From: CAISKJ01 sp046351555
GTDB taxonomy: Bacteria; Myxococcota_A; Polyangia; Polyangiales; Ga0077539
NCBI GenBank assembly: GCA_046351555.1
Contig: JAXLYI010000017.1
Span: 1 to 64,000 of the forward strand
Length of the DNA stretch: 64,000 bases
Direction of reading: 5' to 3'
Part shown: piece by piece, positions 25,765 to 35,548 of the stretch
How positions within the stretch are numbered: the first letter of the stretch is position 1
Layout of the letters: each line of letters starts with the position of its first letter
The notes under the pieces: generated by a model
Told to the model about the DNA's origin: nothing
The model's database searches: none
The model's input: only the letters and a program-made list of their open reading frames with translations
Program-made: the position numbers and the translations under genes

Positions 25765-25894
25765 GTGTCCGCGCTCAAGACGGCGGACACGCATGGCGCG
25801 CGGCGCGTTGACGGGGCACTCCCGCGCATGGGACGAAGCTCGTGTGTGGACGGGGGCGATGGTCGCCGCCCGGCCGTTGCGGAGGAGAGATCCC

Positions 25895-26611
25895 ATGTTG
25901 GAGATGACGCGATTGAACGCGAACCGTCAGCGCAGGGTGTTCCTGTCGCTGGCGGAGGTTCGCGACGACAAGGCCTTCGTTCGCTCGCTCGACGGGCGGG
26001 TGCGCGACGCGCTGGAGGGCGCGGTGACGGCGGGGCAGCCGCTCGGCGCGCGCCACTCGATCCCGCCGCTGGTGGTCGACAACAGCAGCGACGCCGCCTT
26101 CGCGGGCCTCTACAACCTCGTCGTGGCGGTCGAGTCCGCGGTGCTCGACCGCGTGGTCGACCCGTCCCCCGAGGCCGTCGCGGCGAAGCGGGCGGCGTCG
26201 ACGATCGTGCTGCGCGCGTACCCCGACGGGGTGTCGTTCCTCTCGCAGTCGATGGCGCTCCAGTACGAGGGGATGACCCGCGTGGTCGACCGCCTGCGCA
26301 ACGACGCGCCCTGCGCCGACGCGGTGAAGACGCTCCGCCTCGGGTGGATGGTCGACCACATGGAGGCGCACCTCGCGCCCTACGGCCGCGTGGTGAACCG
26401 CGGCGACACGCGCGACACCGAGGCGGCGTCCGGGACGTTCCACGCGGCCTTCCGCACGCTGGCGCTGCGCGTGCTCGACCAGTACGAGGGCGACGCCGAC
26501 GTCCGCGCGCGCCTCCTCGGCGCGTACGAGCGCGAGCTCGAGGCCCAGCGCGACGACGAGCGCGCCTCCCGCAAGCGCCGCGCGAAGGACGACGCGCCGC
26601 CCGAGGGCTGA
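25895..26611 (+). CDS. Hypothetical protein (helical, cytoplasmic)
   Basis: A 238-residue protein with a very good ribosome site (GGAGGAGAG six bases before ATG 25895), which rejects the longer upstream starts. It is predominantly helical: DKAFVRSLDGRVRDALEGAV; the central AFAGLYNLVVAVESAVLDRVVD; and LGWMVDHMEAHLAPYGRVVNR. It ends in a charged tail of Glu, Asp, Arg and Lys. No signal peptide or known motif. It sits between the minisatellite and the large inverted repeat, so the locus may have been rearranged or acquired. Confidence 0.78.
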   Translation: MLEMTRLNANRQRRVFLSLAEVRDDKAFVRSLDGRVRDALEGAVTAGQPLGARHSIPPLVVDNSSDAAFAGLYNLVVAVESAVLDRVVDPSPEAVAAKRAASTIVLRAYPDGVSFLSQSMALQYEGMTRVVDRLRNDAPCADAVKTLRLGWMVDHMEAHLAPYGRVVNRGDTRDTEAASGTFHAAFRTLALRVLDQYEGDADVRARLLGAYERELEAQRDDERASRKRRAKDDAPPEG

Positions 26612-27106
26612 GCGCGGGGGGCGCCCTGGTGGTCGCGCCCGGACACCCACTCCAACTCAGCCTCGATTCGAAGACCATGGAGGACGCTCCGAACGCATCT
26701 CGGAGACGCCTCGCCGACGCGTCCATGCGGTGCGCAACCAGCGCCCCCGAACGCGTCATAGAGTTCCAGTCGAGCAGACCGACGGGCGCAGTCGTCGGTC
26801 CGCTGCCCCTCGCTCCGTTGCCCGCTGGGGTGCACGCGCCGTTATCAGCGTGCTGTACCACAAACCGCATGCGCGGGAGCGCTCGGGACCGTGCGCTCCG
26901 CCGCCCCGCTGCCCCGTCGCGCGCGGCGGTACGCAGACCCCAACGGGTGACGGGGTGACGACCCCAGCGTGCGACGGAGCGACGGGCGCACGGTCCCGAG
27001 CGCTCCCGCGCATGCGGTTTGTGGCACAGCACGCTGATGACGGCACGTGCACCCCAGCGGGCAACGGAGCGACAGCGACAAACCCCACAGCACCCGGCCG
27101 GAGCGC
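26612..27106. other. Intergenic region between convergent genes, dominated by a large inverted repeat
   Basis: Almost 500 bp between the stop at 26611 (+) and the stop at 27107 (-). The left part (26612-26810) shows no gene or obvious signal except an 11-base CGACGGGCGCA near 26780 that recurs near 26980. The right part is the inverted repeat 26811-27071. Confidence 0.7.
26811..27071. repeat. Large near-perfect inverted repeat (85-bp arms, 91-bp spacer)
   Basis: The left arm 26811-26895 matches the reverse complement of the right arm 26987-27071 at 82 of 85 positions (mismatches near 26837, 26843 and 26857). The spacer 26896-26986 carries extra partial copies of the arm motif (CCCCAGCG..CGACGGAGCGA). 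As RNA it could fold into one very long hairpin; as DNA it could form a cruciform. No transposase or target-site duplication is visible. It lies exactly between two convergent genes, a site where hairpins often terminate transcription in both directions. Confidence 0.92.
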
Positions 27107-28078
27107 TCAGGCGGGTGCGTCAGGCGGCTCCATCAGCGCAAGGCCCAGCCTTCCGCACGCCGCGGCGAGGAGGGTGCCCCTCGCCAACCGCGCGGCCGCC
27201 CACACGAGGTGCTGGTCCTCCTCGGGCACCTCCCGAACGATCGCGAGGATCTCCTCCGCGGCCCGCCGAAGTTCGTCGCGCTTGCCCGCGCGGAAGAGGA
27301 TCCTGGCGAGGACCGACAGTGCCGACGTGCGGGCCTGCGCGTGCGCGAGGTCGCCGTCGAGCGCGAAGCGGGCGGCGGCCTCGGCGAGGCCGAGCCAGCC
27401 GTGGTCGAGGCGCTCCCACCGACCCGAGCGGGCGTGCTTGAAGGGGACGACGAGCGGCTCCGGTGGCGGCGCGGCCTCGTCAAGCGCCTCGCGGTCCGGC
27501 GACATTTGCGCGAGGACCATGGTCGCCTGTTCGCCCGCCATCCTTCGTCCCACCCGGCTCGTCAGCGCGCCGAGTTCGACCGCGACCTGGAGCGCCCGAA
27601 ACGCCTCCTCCATGAGCGCCCGTCGCCCGTTGATCCGCGCGAGCGTGAGGAGCGCGTCGAGCTCGCCCGCGACCCGCGCGCCGAAGCCGATGCGGGTGCC
27701 CACGGCCCACAGCGCCTTCCGGTCGCGCTCGTTAGCATCGGCTTCGATCATCCGCCGCGCGAGCAGGCGGGCGGGCTCCCCGGGGTTGCGTGGGAGCGCG
27801 CCGAGCAGCGTGAGGGACGCGTCGGTTCCCTCCGCGCGGCAGCGGTCGAAGAGGTACTCGTAGGCTTCGAGCGCCGGTTCGAGCGCGGGCGTCGATGCGG
27901 CGACCCACCCGTGCAGCGCCCGGAGCAAAGCGTCTGCCGCGTCGGTCTTCCCGGCGTCGATCAGGCGCTCCGCCAACCAGCGGGCCTCGGCGCCGGGGTC
28001 ATGGAAGCGCTCGCCTGCGTCGAGGGCCGCGGCGAGCTCGGTGGCCCGCGCCTCGACGGTCGTGAGGTCTACTGGCAT
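27107..28078 (-). CDS. Hypothetical helical-repeat (TPR-like) protein
   Basis: A 323-residue protein starting at ATG 28078 with GGAGG upstream. It is built of paired Ala/Leu-rich helices resembling TPR (ARWLAERLIDAGKTDAADALLRAL; LEAYEYLFDRCRAEGTDASL; HAQARTSALSVLARILFRAGK). No signal peptide or catalytic motif. Such proteins normally bind other proteins; no partner is suggested by the neighbourhood. The frame remains open far upstream on the minus strand, but that stretch lies opposite the lipoprotein at 28229 and is a shadow. Confidence 0.75.
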   Translation of the reverse strand: MPVDLTTVEARATELAAALDAGERFHDPGAEARWLAERLIDAGKTDAADALLRALHGWVAASTPALEPALEAYEYLFDRCRAEGTDASLTLLGALPRNPGEPARLLARRMIEADANERDRKALWAVGTRIGFGARVAGELDALLTLARINGRRALMEEAFRALQVAVELGALTSRVGRRMAGEQATMVLAQMSPDREALDEAAPPPEPLVVPFKHARSGRWERLDHGWLGLAEAAARFALDGDLAHAQARTSALSVLARILFRAGKRDELRRAAEEILAIVREVPEEDQHLVWAAARLARGTLLAAACGRLGLALMEPPDAPA

Positions 28079-28228
28079 CGTCGTTCGCCTCCGGGGATCT
28101 CCCGCGCTCTGCGTGAAGTCGGCGTCGGATTTGGCCAGAAGAGGTCGCGCGAGGGAAGCGCGGGGAGTGCGTCGGATGGCGCAGCACGAACCGCGCTCCA
28201 GCTGGCGCCCCGTGGTACTCCTCGTCGG

Positions 28229-29341
28229 GTGACCCACGGGAGGCTCCCCACCTCGCTCCTCGCCGCGTGCGCGCTCGCAAGCGTCGCCGCGTGCTCCGTC
28301 GACGGCCCCGCGCGCTTCATCCCCGGCGCCGACGCCGCGCCCGACGTCTCCCCCGACATCTCGCTCGACGCCCCTGACGTCGCGCTCGACGCGCCCGACG
28401 CGTCGCTCGACGCGCCCGTCGCCTTCGAAGCGCCCCCGCCGCTCGACGTCGCCGCACCCGACGCCGCGGTCGACGGCGCCGACGCCTGCGCGCCGCCCGG
28501 CGACGTCCCCTACGCGTCGCACGTGACGGACGAAGAATTCACCGATCCCCCCGCGTGCGCCGCGTGCCCGCGCACGTTCTCCGGCGCGCTCGCGCCCGGC
28601 ACGGCGCTCCCCCCGGGCGCGACCACGCTCCGCGTCGAGGGGAGCGCGCCGGGGGCCCGCGAGTGCGACTGGTACGTGTTCGGCGGGAGCTGCGGCGTGA
28701 GCCACGGGCGCGCCTCCGTCGACCCCGACGGCGCCGGGCTCTTCACCACCACCGTCCCCGTCTTCTGCGGAACCAACGTCGTCCAGGTGGTGTGCGGCAA
28801 CGACGCGGGGCGCCGCGTGCTCGTCCGCCGCGTCGAGGGCACGCGTTGCGAGGGCGACGGCCGCGACCTGCGCGTAACGCTCTCGTGGGACGCCCGCTCG
28901 AACGACATGGAGCTTCACCTGCTGCGCGCCGCAGGGCAGCTCAACGAGCCGACCAACGACTGCACCTGGTTCACGTGCATGGGCGGCGTGGGGCTCGACT
29001 GGGGCGTCGCCGGCGACGCGCGCGACAACCCCATGAAGGACCTCGACAACACCGGCCCGCTCGGCCCCGAGAACATCTTCCTCGGCCGCGCCCCCGAGGG
29101 CACCTACCACGTCCTGGTGGAGTACTGGGGCTCGGGCGACCCCTCGACGTCGGACGTCGACGTGACGATCCGCGAGCGCACGGTCGCGCGCCTCCACCGC
29201 ACGATGATCCCCATCCACGCGGTGTGGTACGTCGGGACGGTGAGCTTCCCGAGCGCGACCTTCACGCCGAGGGACACGATCACGCCGTGCGCGTCGAGCT
29301 GGATGGCCCGCACCCGCGGCTGCGACCTCCCGCTCCCCTGA
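28229..29341 (+). CDS. Asp/Pro-linker lipoprotein with Cys-rich C-terminal beta domain
   Basis: A 370-residue protein from GTG 28229 (no better start is in frame), with lipobox SVAAC (Cys22). The linker of Asp/Pro/Ala/Val repeats runs to about residue 90. The C-terminal domain has strands LRVTLSWDARSNDMELHLL, a Cys pair around TWFTC, DWG, a DN-x-DN motif, PENI and GTYHVLVEYWG. The same order of landmarks occurs in the lipoprotein at 58925-60343, so the two are paralogues. The fold suggests a secreted binding module; function unknown. Divergent from the gene at 27107-28078. Confidence 0.8.
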   Translation: MTHGRLPTSLLAACALASVAACSVDGPARFIPGADAAPDVSPDISLDAPDVALDAPDASLDAPVAFEAPPPLDVAAPDAAVDGADACAPPGDVPYASHVTDEEFTDPPACAACPRTFSGALAPGTALPPGATTLRVEGSAPGARECDWYVFGGSCGVSHGRASVDPDGAGLFTTTVPVFCGTNVVQVVCGNDAGRRVLVRRVEGTRCEGDGRDLRVTLSWDARSNDMELHLLRAAGQLNEPTNDCTWFTCMGGVGLDWGVAGDARDNPMKDLDNTGPLGPENIFLGRAPEGTYHVLVEYWGSGDPSTSDVDVTIRERTVARLHRTMIPIHAVWYVGTVSFPSATFTPRDTITPCASSWMARTRGCDLPLP

Positions 29342-29359
29342 GCGCCATGCGCCCGCGGC

Positions 29360-30343
29360 TCACCACGGCCCCGCGAGCACCTCGGTGTGGGCGAACTGCG
29401 GCGCCGCCTTCAGCCGGGCGACCCCCTCGCGCGTGACGTCCCGGTTCTGCCGGAGGTCGAGCACGCGGAGGCGCGCGAGCCGCGCGTTGGCGATGAGCCC
29501 GTCGAGGTGCCCGTCGCGGAGGTGGCAGTGGGTGAGCGAGAGCGCCTCCAGGCGCGCCGAGAGCGCCGGGCGCGCCGCGAGGCGCTCGATCGACTCCACA
29601 GAGCCCGAGTGGTCGAGGCGCAGCGAGCGGAGCGCGGGGGCCTCGTCGCAGAAGCGCCAGAAGTCCTCCCGCCGCGCGGCGAGGGGCTCGTCGACGAGCG
29701 CGAGGTGCTCCAGCGTCAGGCGCCCCGGCCACGCGAGGAGCAGGCCCCAGTCCTCGGTGTGGACGATCGCGTCGCCGAGGTGGAGCGCCCGGAGCCCCGC
29801 CGCGCCGGGGCCGCGCGCGAGCGCCGCGAACGAGACGTGCGCGCGGGTGGCCTCGTAGCGCTCGAGGTCGCGCGCGTACGGCGATCCGAACAGCAGGCGC
29901 GCCGCGAGGGAGGCGTCCTGGCCGGTGTCGTCGGGGTACCAGTCGACCACCTCGCGCGGGAGGCGGGCCACGTCGGACAGCGTCCGCTCGCGCACGTGGA
30001 GGAGGCTCTGGCTCCGCGCCGAGCGCTGCGCCGCGGTCCAGGACGACAGCGCGCCGAGGGCCTCCTCCATCGCCGCCTGGCGCGCCGCGCCGCCGGGCCA
30101 CGCGAACATGTGGCCCACGAGCCGGCCGAAGCACAACCGCCGCGCGTCGGTGTCGACGTGCCCGTCGCACGCGAGGATGCGGCGCATCTCGCGCAGCCGC
30201 GCGTCGTCGGGCGACGGGGCGCAGGCGCGCGCCTGGAGGAGCGCGACGGCGAGGCACGGCGCGACCCACGACCACGACACGACGAGGCGCCGGAGCACGG
30301 GGAGCGACGACCCGGGGGGCGTGGGGAGCGGGCGCGCGGCCAT
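29360..30343 (-). CDS. Leucine-rich-repeat-like secreted protein
   Basis: A 327-residue protein. A hydrophobic N-terminal segment at about 18-40 (VVSWSWVAPCLAVALLQ) acts as a signal or anchor. From about residue 170, LRR-like units appear: LRALHLGDAIVHTEDW, LEHLALVDEPL, LRSLRLDHSGSVESI, LEALSLTHCHLRDGHLDGL and LRVLDLRQNRDVTREGV. Myxobacteria carry many such short LRR proteins of unknown role. I chose ATG 30343; a GTG at 30418 would add 25 residues before the hydrophobic segment. Confidence 0.75.
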   Translation of the reverse strand: MAARPLPTPPGSSLPVLRRLVVSWSWVAPCLAVALLQARACAPSPDDARLREMRRILACDGHVDTDARRLCFGRLVGHMFAWPGGAARQAAMEEALGALSSWTAAQRSARSQSLLHVRERTLSDVARLPREVVDWYPDDTGQDASLAARLLFGSPYARDLERYEATRAHVSFAALARGPGAAGLRALHLGDAIVHTEDWGLLLAWPGRLTLEHLALVDEPLAARREDFWRFCDEAPALRSLRLDHSGSVESIERLAARPALSARLEALSLTHCHLRDGHLDGLIANARLARLRVLDLRQNRDVTREGVARLKAAPQFAHTEVLAGPW

Positions 30344-30469
30344 CGCGTCGATCGTATCACCGGCTTCGAGGCGCGCCGCGCGCGGTGACCCCGTGCATCT
30401 TCGTCGCCCGTGGCGCACGCAGGTGCGTCGCGCGGTGCGCGCCTGTCGCGTGCATCGTCGCGGGTGGAT

Positions 30470-31105
30470 CTACGCCGCGCGCGACGCCGTCGGGGCGGCC
30501 GCGCTCCTCCAGGCGCGCACGCCCACAACGAGGAGCCACAGGAGGAAGAGGCCGATCGGCCCGCGCTCCGCGAGCCCGGCGTAGGTGCGGGCGGCGGTGG
30601 CGGCCACGGCCAGCGGGCCGAGCACGAGGTACGCGGCGCCCACCGCGGACGAGAACCGCCCCGTCGCCCTCCAGCCCCGCTTGCGAAACGCGACACCGAA
30701 CACGAACGACCCGACCACGATCGCCAGCGACGACACGCTCGCGAACGCGACGTGCCCCTTGCCGAGCAAGGTGGTCGGCGCGCCGCCGAGATCCTCCGCG
30801 AAAGGGAACACCATCATCACGCCGGCAAACGCGTTGAGGGTGAGGAGGCCGAAGCCGACCCGCTCCCACCGGCCGCGGTCGGAGCCCAGGTAGAGCCCCC
30901 ACGCGAAGCCGAGCGCGAGGAGGTTGTAGAGCAGGTACGGCGGCGCGAGGGTCGCTCGCGTCGGCGCGCCGGTGGCCGTGAGGTCGCTCACGTGCTGGTG
31001 GAGCTGCGCATACCGCGGGTCGAGGAGGCTCCCGGCCGCGGTGGTGAGGAGGTAGACGACGACGGCGGCGACGCCGAGGGGGCCCGTCCAGCGCGGGGTC
31101 TTCAT
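30470..31105 (-). CDS. DUF998-family membrane protein
   Basis: A 211-residue integral membrane protein with about six hydrophobic helices. The first loop, DPRYAQLHQHVSDLTATGAP, is the conserved signature of DUF998 proteins, whose function is unknown. GVMMVFPFAED in the third to fourth helix also fits the family. ATG 31105 begins MKTPRW, a normal short basic N-terminus before the first helix. It lies on the opposite strand to the kinase at 31196, divergent across 90 bp. Confidence 0.85.
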   Translation of the reverse strand: MKTPRWTGPLGVAAVVVYLLTTAAGSLLDPRYAQLHQHVSDLTATGAPTRATLAPPYLLYNLLALGFAWGLYLGSDRGRWERVGFGLLTLNAFAGVMMVFPFAEDLGGAPTTLLGKGHVAFASVSSLAIVVGSFVFGVAFRKRGWRATGRFSSAVGAAYLVLGPLAVAATAARTYAGLAERGPIGLFLLWLLVVGVRAWRSAAAPTASRAA

Positions 31106-31195
31106 GCGACGGAGCGCCGTAGCAAGGAGCCGACCGGCGGGGCGCTCAGCGCGCCGTTGACAACGGCACCCCTACCGCGTCCACACTCGCCGCCC

Positions 31196-32809
<1,614 letters not shown>

Positions 32810-32848
32810 GGGTGTCGAAGACCGCCCGCATTGCGATGGCGCGTCCGG

Positions 32849-34993
32849 TCACCCCGCCTCTTCGCCCACCGGCGACGCGCCGCGCGCGAGGAGCCGCCGC
32901 ACCGCGCGGGCGAGTGTCGCGTGCCCTGCCAGCGTCGGGTCGCGCGCGACGATGTCCTGCGCGGCCTCGCGCGCCTTCGCCGCGAGCTCGGGCGCGCGCA
33001 CCGGGTCGGTGAACCGCAGCGTCGTGTCGACCCCCGACTGCCGCGCGCCGAACCACTCCCCTGCCCCGCGCCGCGCCATGTCCATCTCGGCGAGTCGGAA
33101 GCCGTCGTGGCACTGCGCCACCTCGTTGAGCCGCGCCATCGCCTCGCCCGTCGCCTCCTCGGGGACGAGCAGGCACCCGGCCTTCTGCCCGCCGCGCCCC
33201 ACGCGCCCGCGGAGCTGGTGGAGCTGCGCCACGCCGAAGTGCTCCGCGCCGAGCACCACCATGAGGTTGGCCGCAGGGACGTCGATGCCCACCTCCACCA
33301 CCGTGGTGCCGAGCAGGATCGGGTGCGTCCCGCGGCGGAAGGCTTCCAACCCTTCGCGCTGCACGTCGACCGCCATGCGGCCGTGGACGGTGGCGATCCG
33401 GTCGCGCCCGAAGGCTTCCGCGAGCCAGGCGTCGGCCATCGCGATGTCGGTCTTCGCGCCGCCCTCCTCCTCGTCCCCCTCGCTCACGTCGATGCGCGGA
33501 ACCACCACGAACGCCCTGCCCCCCGCGGCGATCGCGCGCTCGATGGTGCGGGCGACGAAGGCTCTGTCGTCGGGCGGCACCACCTTGGTGGTCACCTCCT
33601 GCCGCCCCGCAGGCTTCTCCGCGAGGGTGACGAGGTCGAGATCACCGTAGCGGGCGAGCGCCATCGTCCGCGGGATCGGCGTCGCCGACAGGACCAGCAG
33701 GTGGGGGTTGGGCACGCGGCCCTGCACCATCGCGAGCCGCTGCGCCACGCCGAACCGGTGCTGCTCGTCGATGACCACCAGCGACACGCCCGGCGGCGTC
33801 GCGCCCGCCTCCAGCACCGCGTGGGTCCCCACCACCATGCGGACGAGGCCCTGCGCGATCACCTTCTCGGCCTGCTTGCGCGCCCGCGCCGGGGTCGAGC
33901 CGAGGATCACCGCCAGCGGCCCGCCGTCGGCCGCGAGGCCCTTCTCCAGCGTGCGCGCGTGCTGCTCAGCCACCAGCGTCGTCGGGCAGAGCCACACCGC
34001 GCTCCCGCCGCCGCGGAGAACCGCCAGCGTGGCGGCGAGGGCGACGGCGGTCTTGCCCGAGCCCACGTCGCCGACCAGCAGCCTGCGCATGGGCTCGTCG
34101 CGCGCGAGGTCGCCCTGGAGGATCTCGATCGCCGCCGTCTGGGCGCCGGTGAGCGTGAGCGAGAGACGTCGCGCGACCGTGTCGACGAGCGTCGCGTCGC
34201 GCTCGAAGCGGCGCGCGGGGCCCGAGAGACGTCGCGCCCGCTCGAGGGCCACGCTGAGCGCGAGGAGCTCTTCGAAGCCGAGACGTCGGTGCGCGGGCGA
34301 GGTGCCGGCGGCGAGCGCGCGGAGGGCCTCGGGCGTGGTGTTGCCGTCGGGCGCGTGGAGCGCGACGATCGCCTGCGCGGACGTGGGGAGCCCGAGCGAC
34401 TTCGCCACCTCGGAGGGAACCGGGTCGCCCCACTCGCGCGCGCGCAGCACCGCGGAGTCGACGATGCGCGCGACGTTGCCGGGCGCGACGCTGCCGATGC
34501 CGGGGTAGACGGGCTCCACCGGGCGGACGCGCGTGCCCGCGGCGATCACCTTGGGCTGGACGAGCTCGGGGCTCCCCATCCCCTCGCGCAGCATCCCGAC
34601 CACGCGAACCGTGACGCCCACCGGCAGCCGCGCCGCGAGCCCCGGCTTCGCGTGGAAGAACACCACCCGCAACAGCGTCGTCCCGCGCGGCTCACGGAGC
34701 GCGGCCATCAAGCGCTTGCGGCCCGGCGGCCCGGCGACACGGACGTCTTCGACGCGTCCTTCGACGGCCACCAGCGAGCCGAAGGCGCCGTGGCGGACGA
34801 GCCGCCAGTCGTCGGCGTTGCGCAGGTCGAGGTAGCGCCTCGGCTGGATCGCGAGGAGATCCCCGATGGTGGCGACGCCGCGGTTGCGAAGGACAGCGGC
34901 CACCTGCGGGCCCACGTGGCGGAGCTCGGCGACGGGCCGGTCTTGCAGGTCGACCGGCGCCTCGGGGGGCGCTTCGCCCGTGGGCGGCGGCAT
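32849..34993 (-). CDS. recG: ATP-dependent DNA helicase RecG
   Basis: A 714-residue helicase that reverses stalled replication forks and processes branched DNA. The N-terminal wedge/OB region includes HVGPQVAAVLRNRGVATIGDLL and VEGRVEDVRVAG. The helicase core has Walker A GDVGSGKT, a VIDEQHRFG box (DEQH), motif III LSATPIPRTMAL, and motifs V and VI GTTVVEVGIDVPAANLM and QLRGRVGRGGQKAGC. The C-terminal segment contains the wedge-contact region MDMARRGAGEWFGARQSG. Length and order match RecG from diverse bacteria. It starts only 3 bp after greA, so the two are in one operon. Confidence 0.97.
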   Translation of the reverse strand: MPPPTGEAPPEAPVDLQDRPVAELRHVGPQVAAVLRNRGVATIGDLLAIQPRRYLDLRNADDWRLVRHGAFGSLVAVEGRVEDVRVAGPPGRKRLMAALREPRGTTLLRVVFFHAKPGLAARLPVGVTVRVVGMLREGMGSPELVQPKVIAAGTRVRPVEPVYPGIGSVAPGNVARIVDSAVLRAREWGDPVPSEVAKSLGLPTSAQAIVALHAPDGNTTPEALRALAAGTSPAHRRLGFEELLALSVALERARRLSGPARRFERDATLVDTVARRLSLTLTGAQTAAIEILQGDLARDEPMRRLLVGDVGSGKTAVALAATLAVLRGGGSAVWLCPTTLVAEQHARTLEKGLAADGGPLAVILGSTPARARKQAEKVIAQGLVRMVVGTHAVLEAGATPPGVSLVVIDEQHRFGVAQRLAMVQGRVPNPHLLVLSATPIPRTMALARYGDLDLVTLAEKPAGRQEVTTKVVPPDDRAFVARTIERAIAAGGRAFVVVPRIDVSEGDEEEGGAKTDIAMADAWLAEAFGRDRIATVHGRMAVDVQREGLEAFRRGTHPILLGTTVVEVGIDVPAANLMVVLGAEHFGVAQLHQLRGRVGRGGQKAGCLLVPEEATGEAMARLNEVAQCHDGFRLAEMDMARRGAGEWFGARQSGVDTTLRFTDPVRAPELAAKAREAAQDIVARDPTLAGHATLARAVRRLLARGASPVGEEAG

Positions 34994-34996
34994 CGC

Positions 34997-35470
34997 TCAG
35001 GAGAAGGAGACGTCGAGGACTTCGTACGAGCGCGTGCCGCCCGGGGTGCGGACGGTGACCTCGTCGCCCACCTTGCGGCCCATGAGCTGGCGCGCGAGGG
35101 GAGCCTCGTAGGAGATCTTCCCCTGCTCCATGTCGGCCTCGGCGGGCCCGACGATGTGGTACCTGACCTCTTCGCCCGTGTCGGCGTTTGCGAGGGTCAC
35201 GCGCGCGCCGAAGGCGATCTTGTCGCCCTTCACCTTGGAGAGGTCGACCACCTCGGCGTCGGCGAGCTGCGTCTCGACGCGGGCGATCTCGGCGACGAGC
35301 ATCCCCTGCTTCTCTTTCGCGGCGTGGTACTCGGCGTTCTCGCGGAGGTCGCCGTGCTCGCGGGCGGTGCCGATCTCGGCGCTCACCTTGGGCATCTCGA
35401 GCTTGAGCCGCTCCAGCTTCGCCTTGAGGAAGGCGTGGCCTTCGGGGGTCATGAGGACTTTCTCGGACAT
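34997..35470 (-). CDS. greA: Transcription elongation factor GreA
   Basis: A 157-residue protein at the usual GreA length. The N-terminal coiled coil contains the tip that enters the RNA polymerase secondary channel, with TAREHGDLRENAEYHAAKEKQ holding the acidic tip Asp and Glu. The C-terminal FKBP-like domain has VGPAEADMEQGKISYEAPLARQLMGRKVGD. GreA stimulates cleavage of backtracked transcripts. ATG 35470 gives the typical N-terminus MSEKVLMTPEGHAFLKAKLE. It is followed after 3 bp by recG and preceded by the kinase-FGE gene on the same strand. Confidence 0.97.
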   Translation of the reverse strand: MSEKVLMTPEGHAFLKAKLERLKLEMPKVSAEIGTAREHGDLRENAEYHAAKEKQGMLVAEIARVETQLADAEVVDLSKVKGDKIAFGARVTLANADTGEEVRYHIVGPAEADMEQGKISYEAPLARQLMGRKVGDEVTVRTPGGTRSYEVLDVSFS

Positions 35471-35548
35471 GGCGTAGACCCGAAGTTCTACCAGAGCCCG
35501 CGGCGACGGACGAGGCCCAATCCGCGCGGGGCGGCGGCCGGGGGGGCG

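Larger units (their letters stand above)
25199..25894. other. Repeat-rich region without a clear intact gene
   Basis: Nearly 700 bp between the minus-strand lipoprotein start and the plus-strand gene at 25895. It contains the 33-bp minisatellite (25501-25764) and a minus-strand reading frame ending at 25371 that looks like the tail of a nuclease-family protein. The rest (25199-25370 and 25765-25880) shows no gene I can support; AGGAG upstream of 25895 belongs to the next gene. Confidence 0.6.

Noticed and set aside
24597..25811. Plus-strand open frame through the 33-bp repeats
   Set aside because: Open only because the repeat period is a multiple of three; upstream part is antisense to a lipoprotein gene and has no ribosome site.
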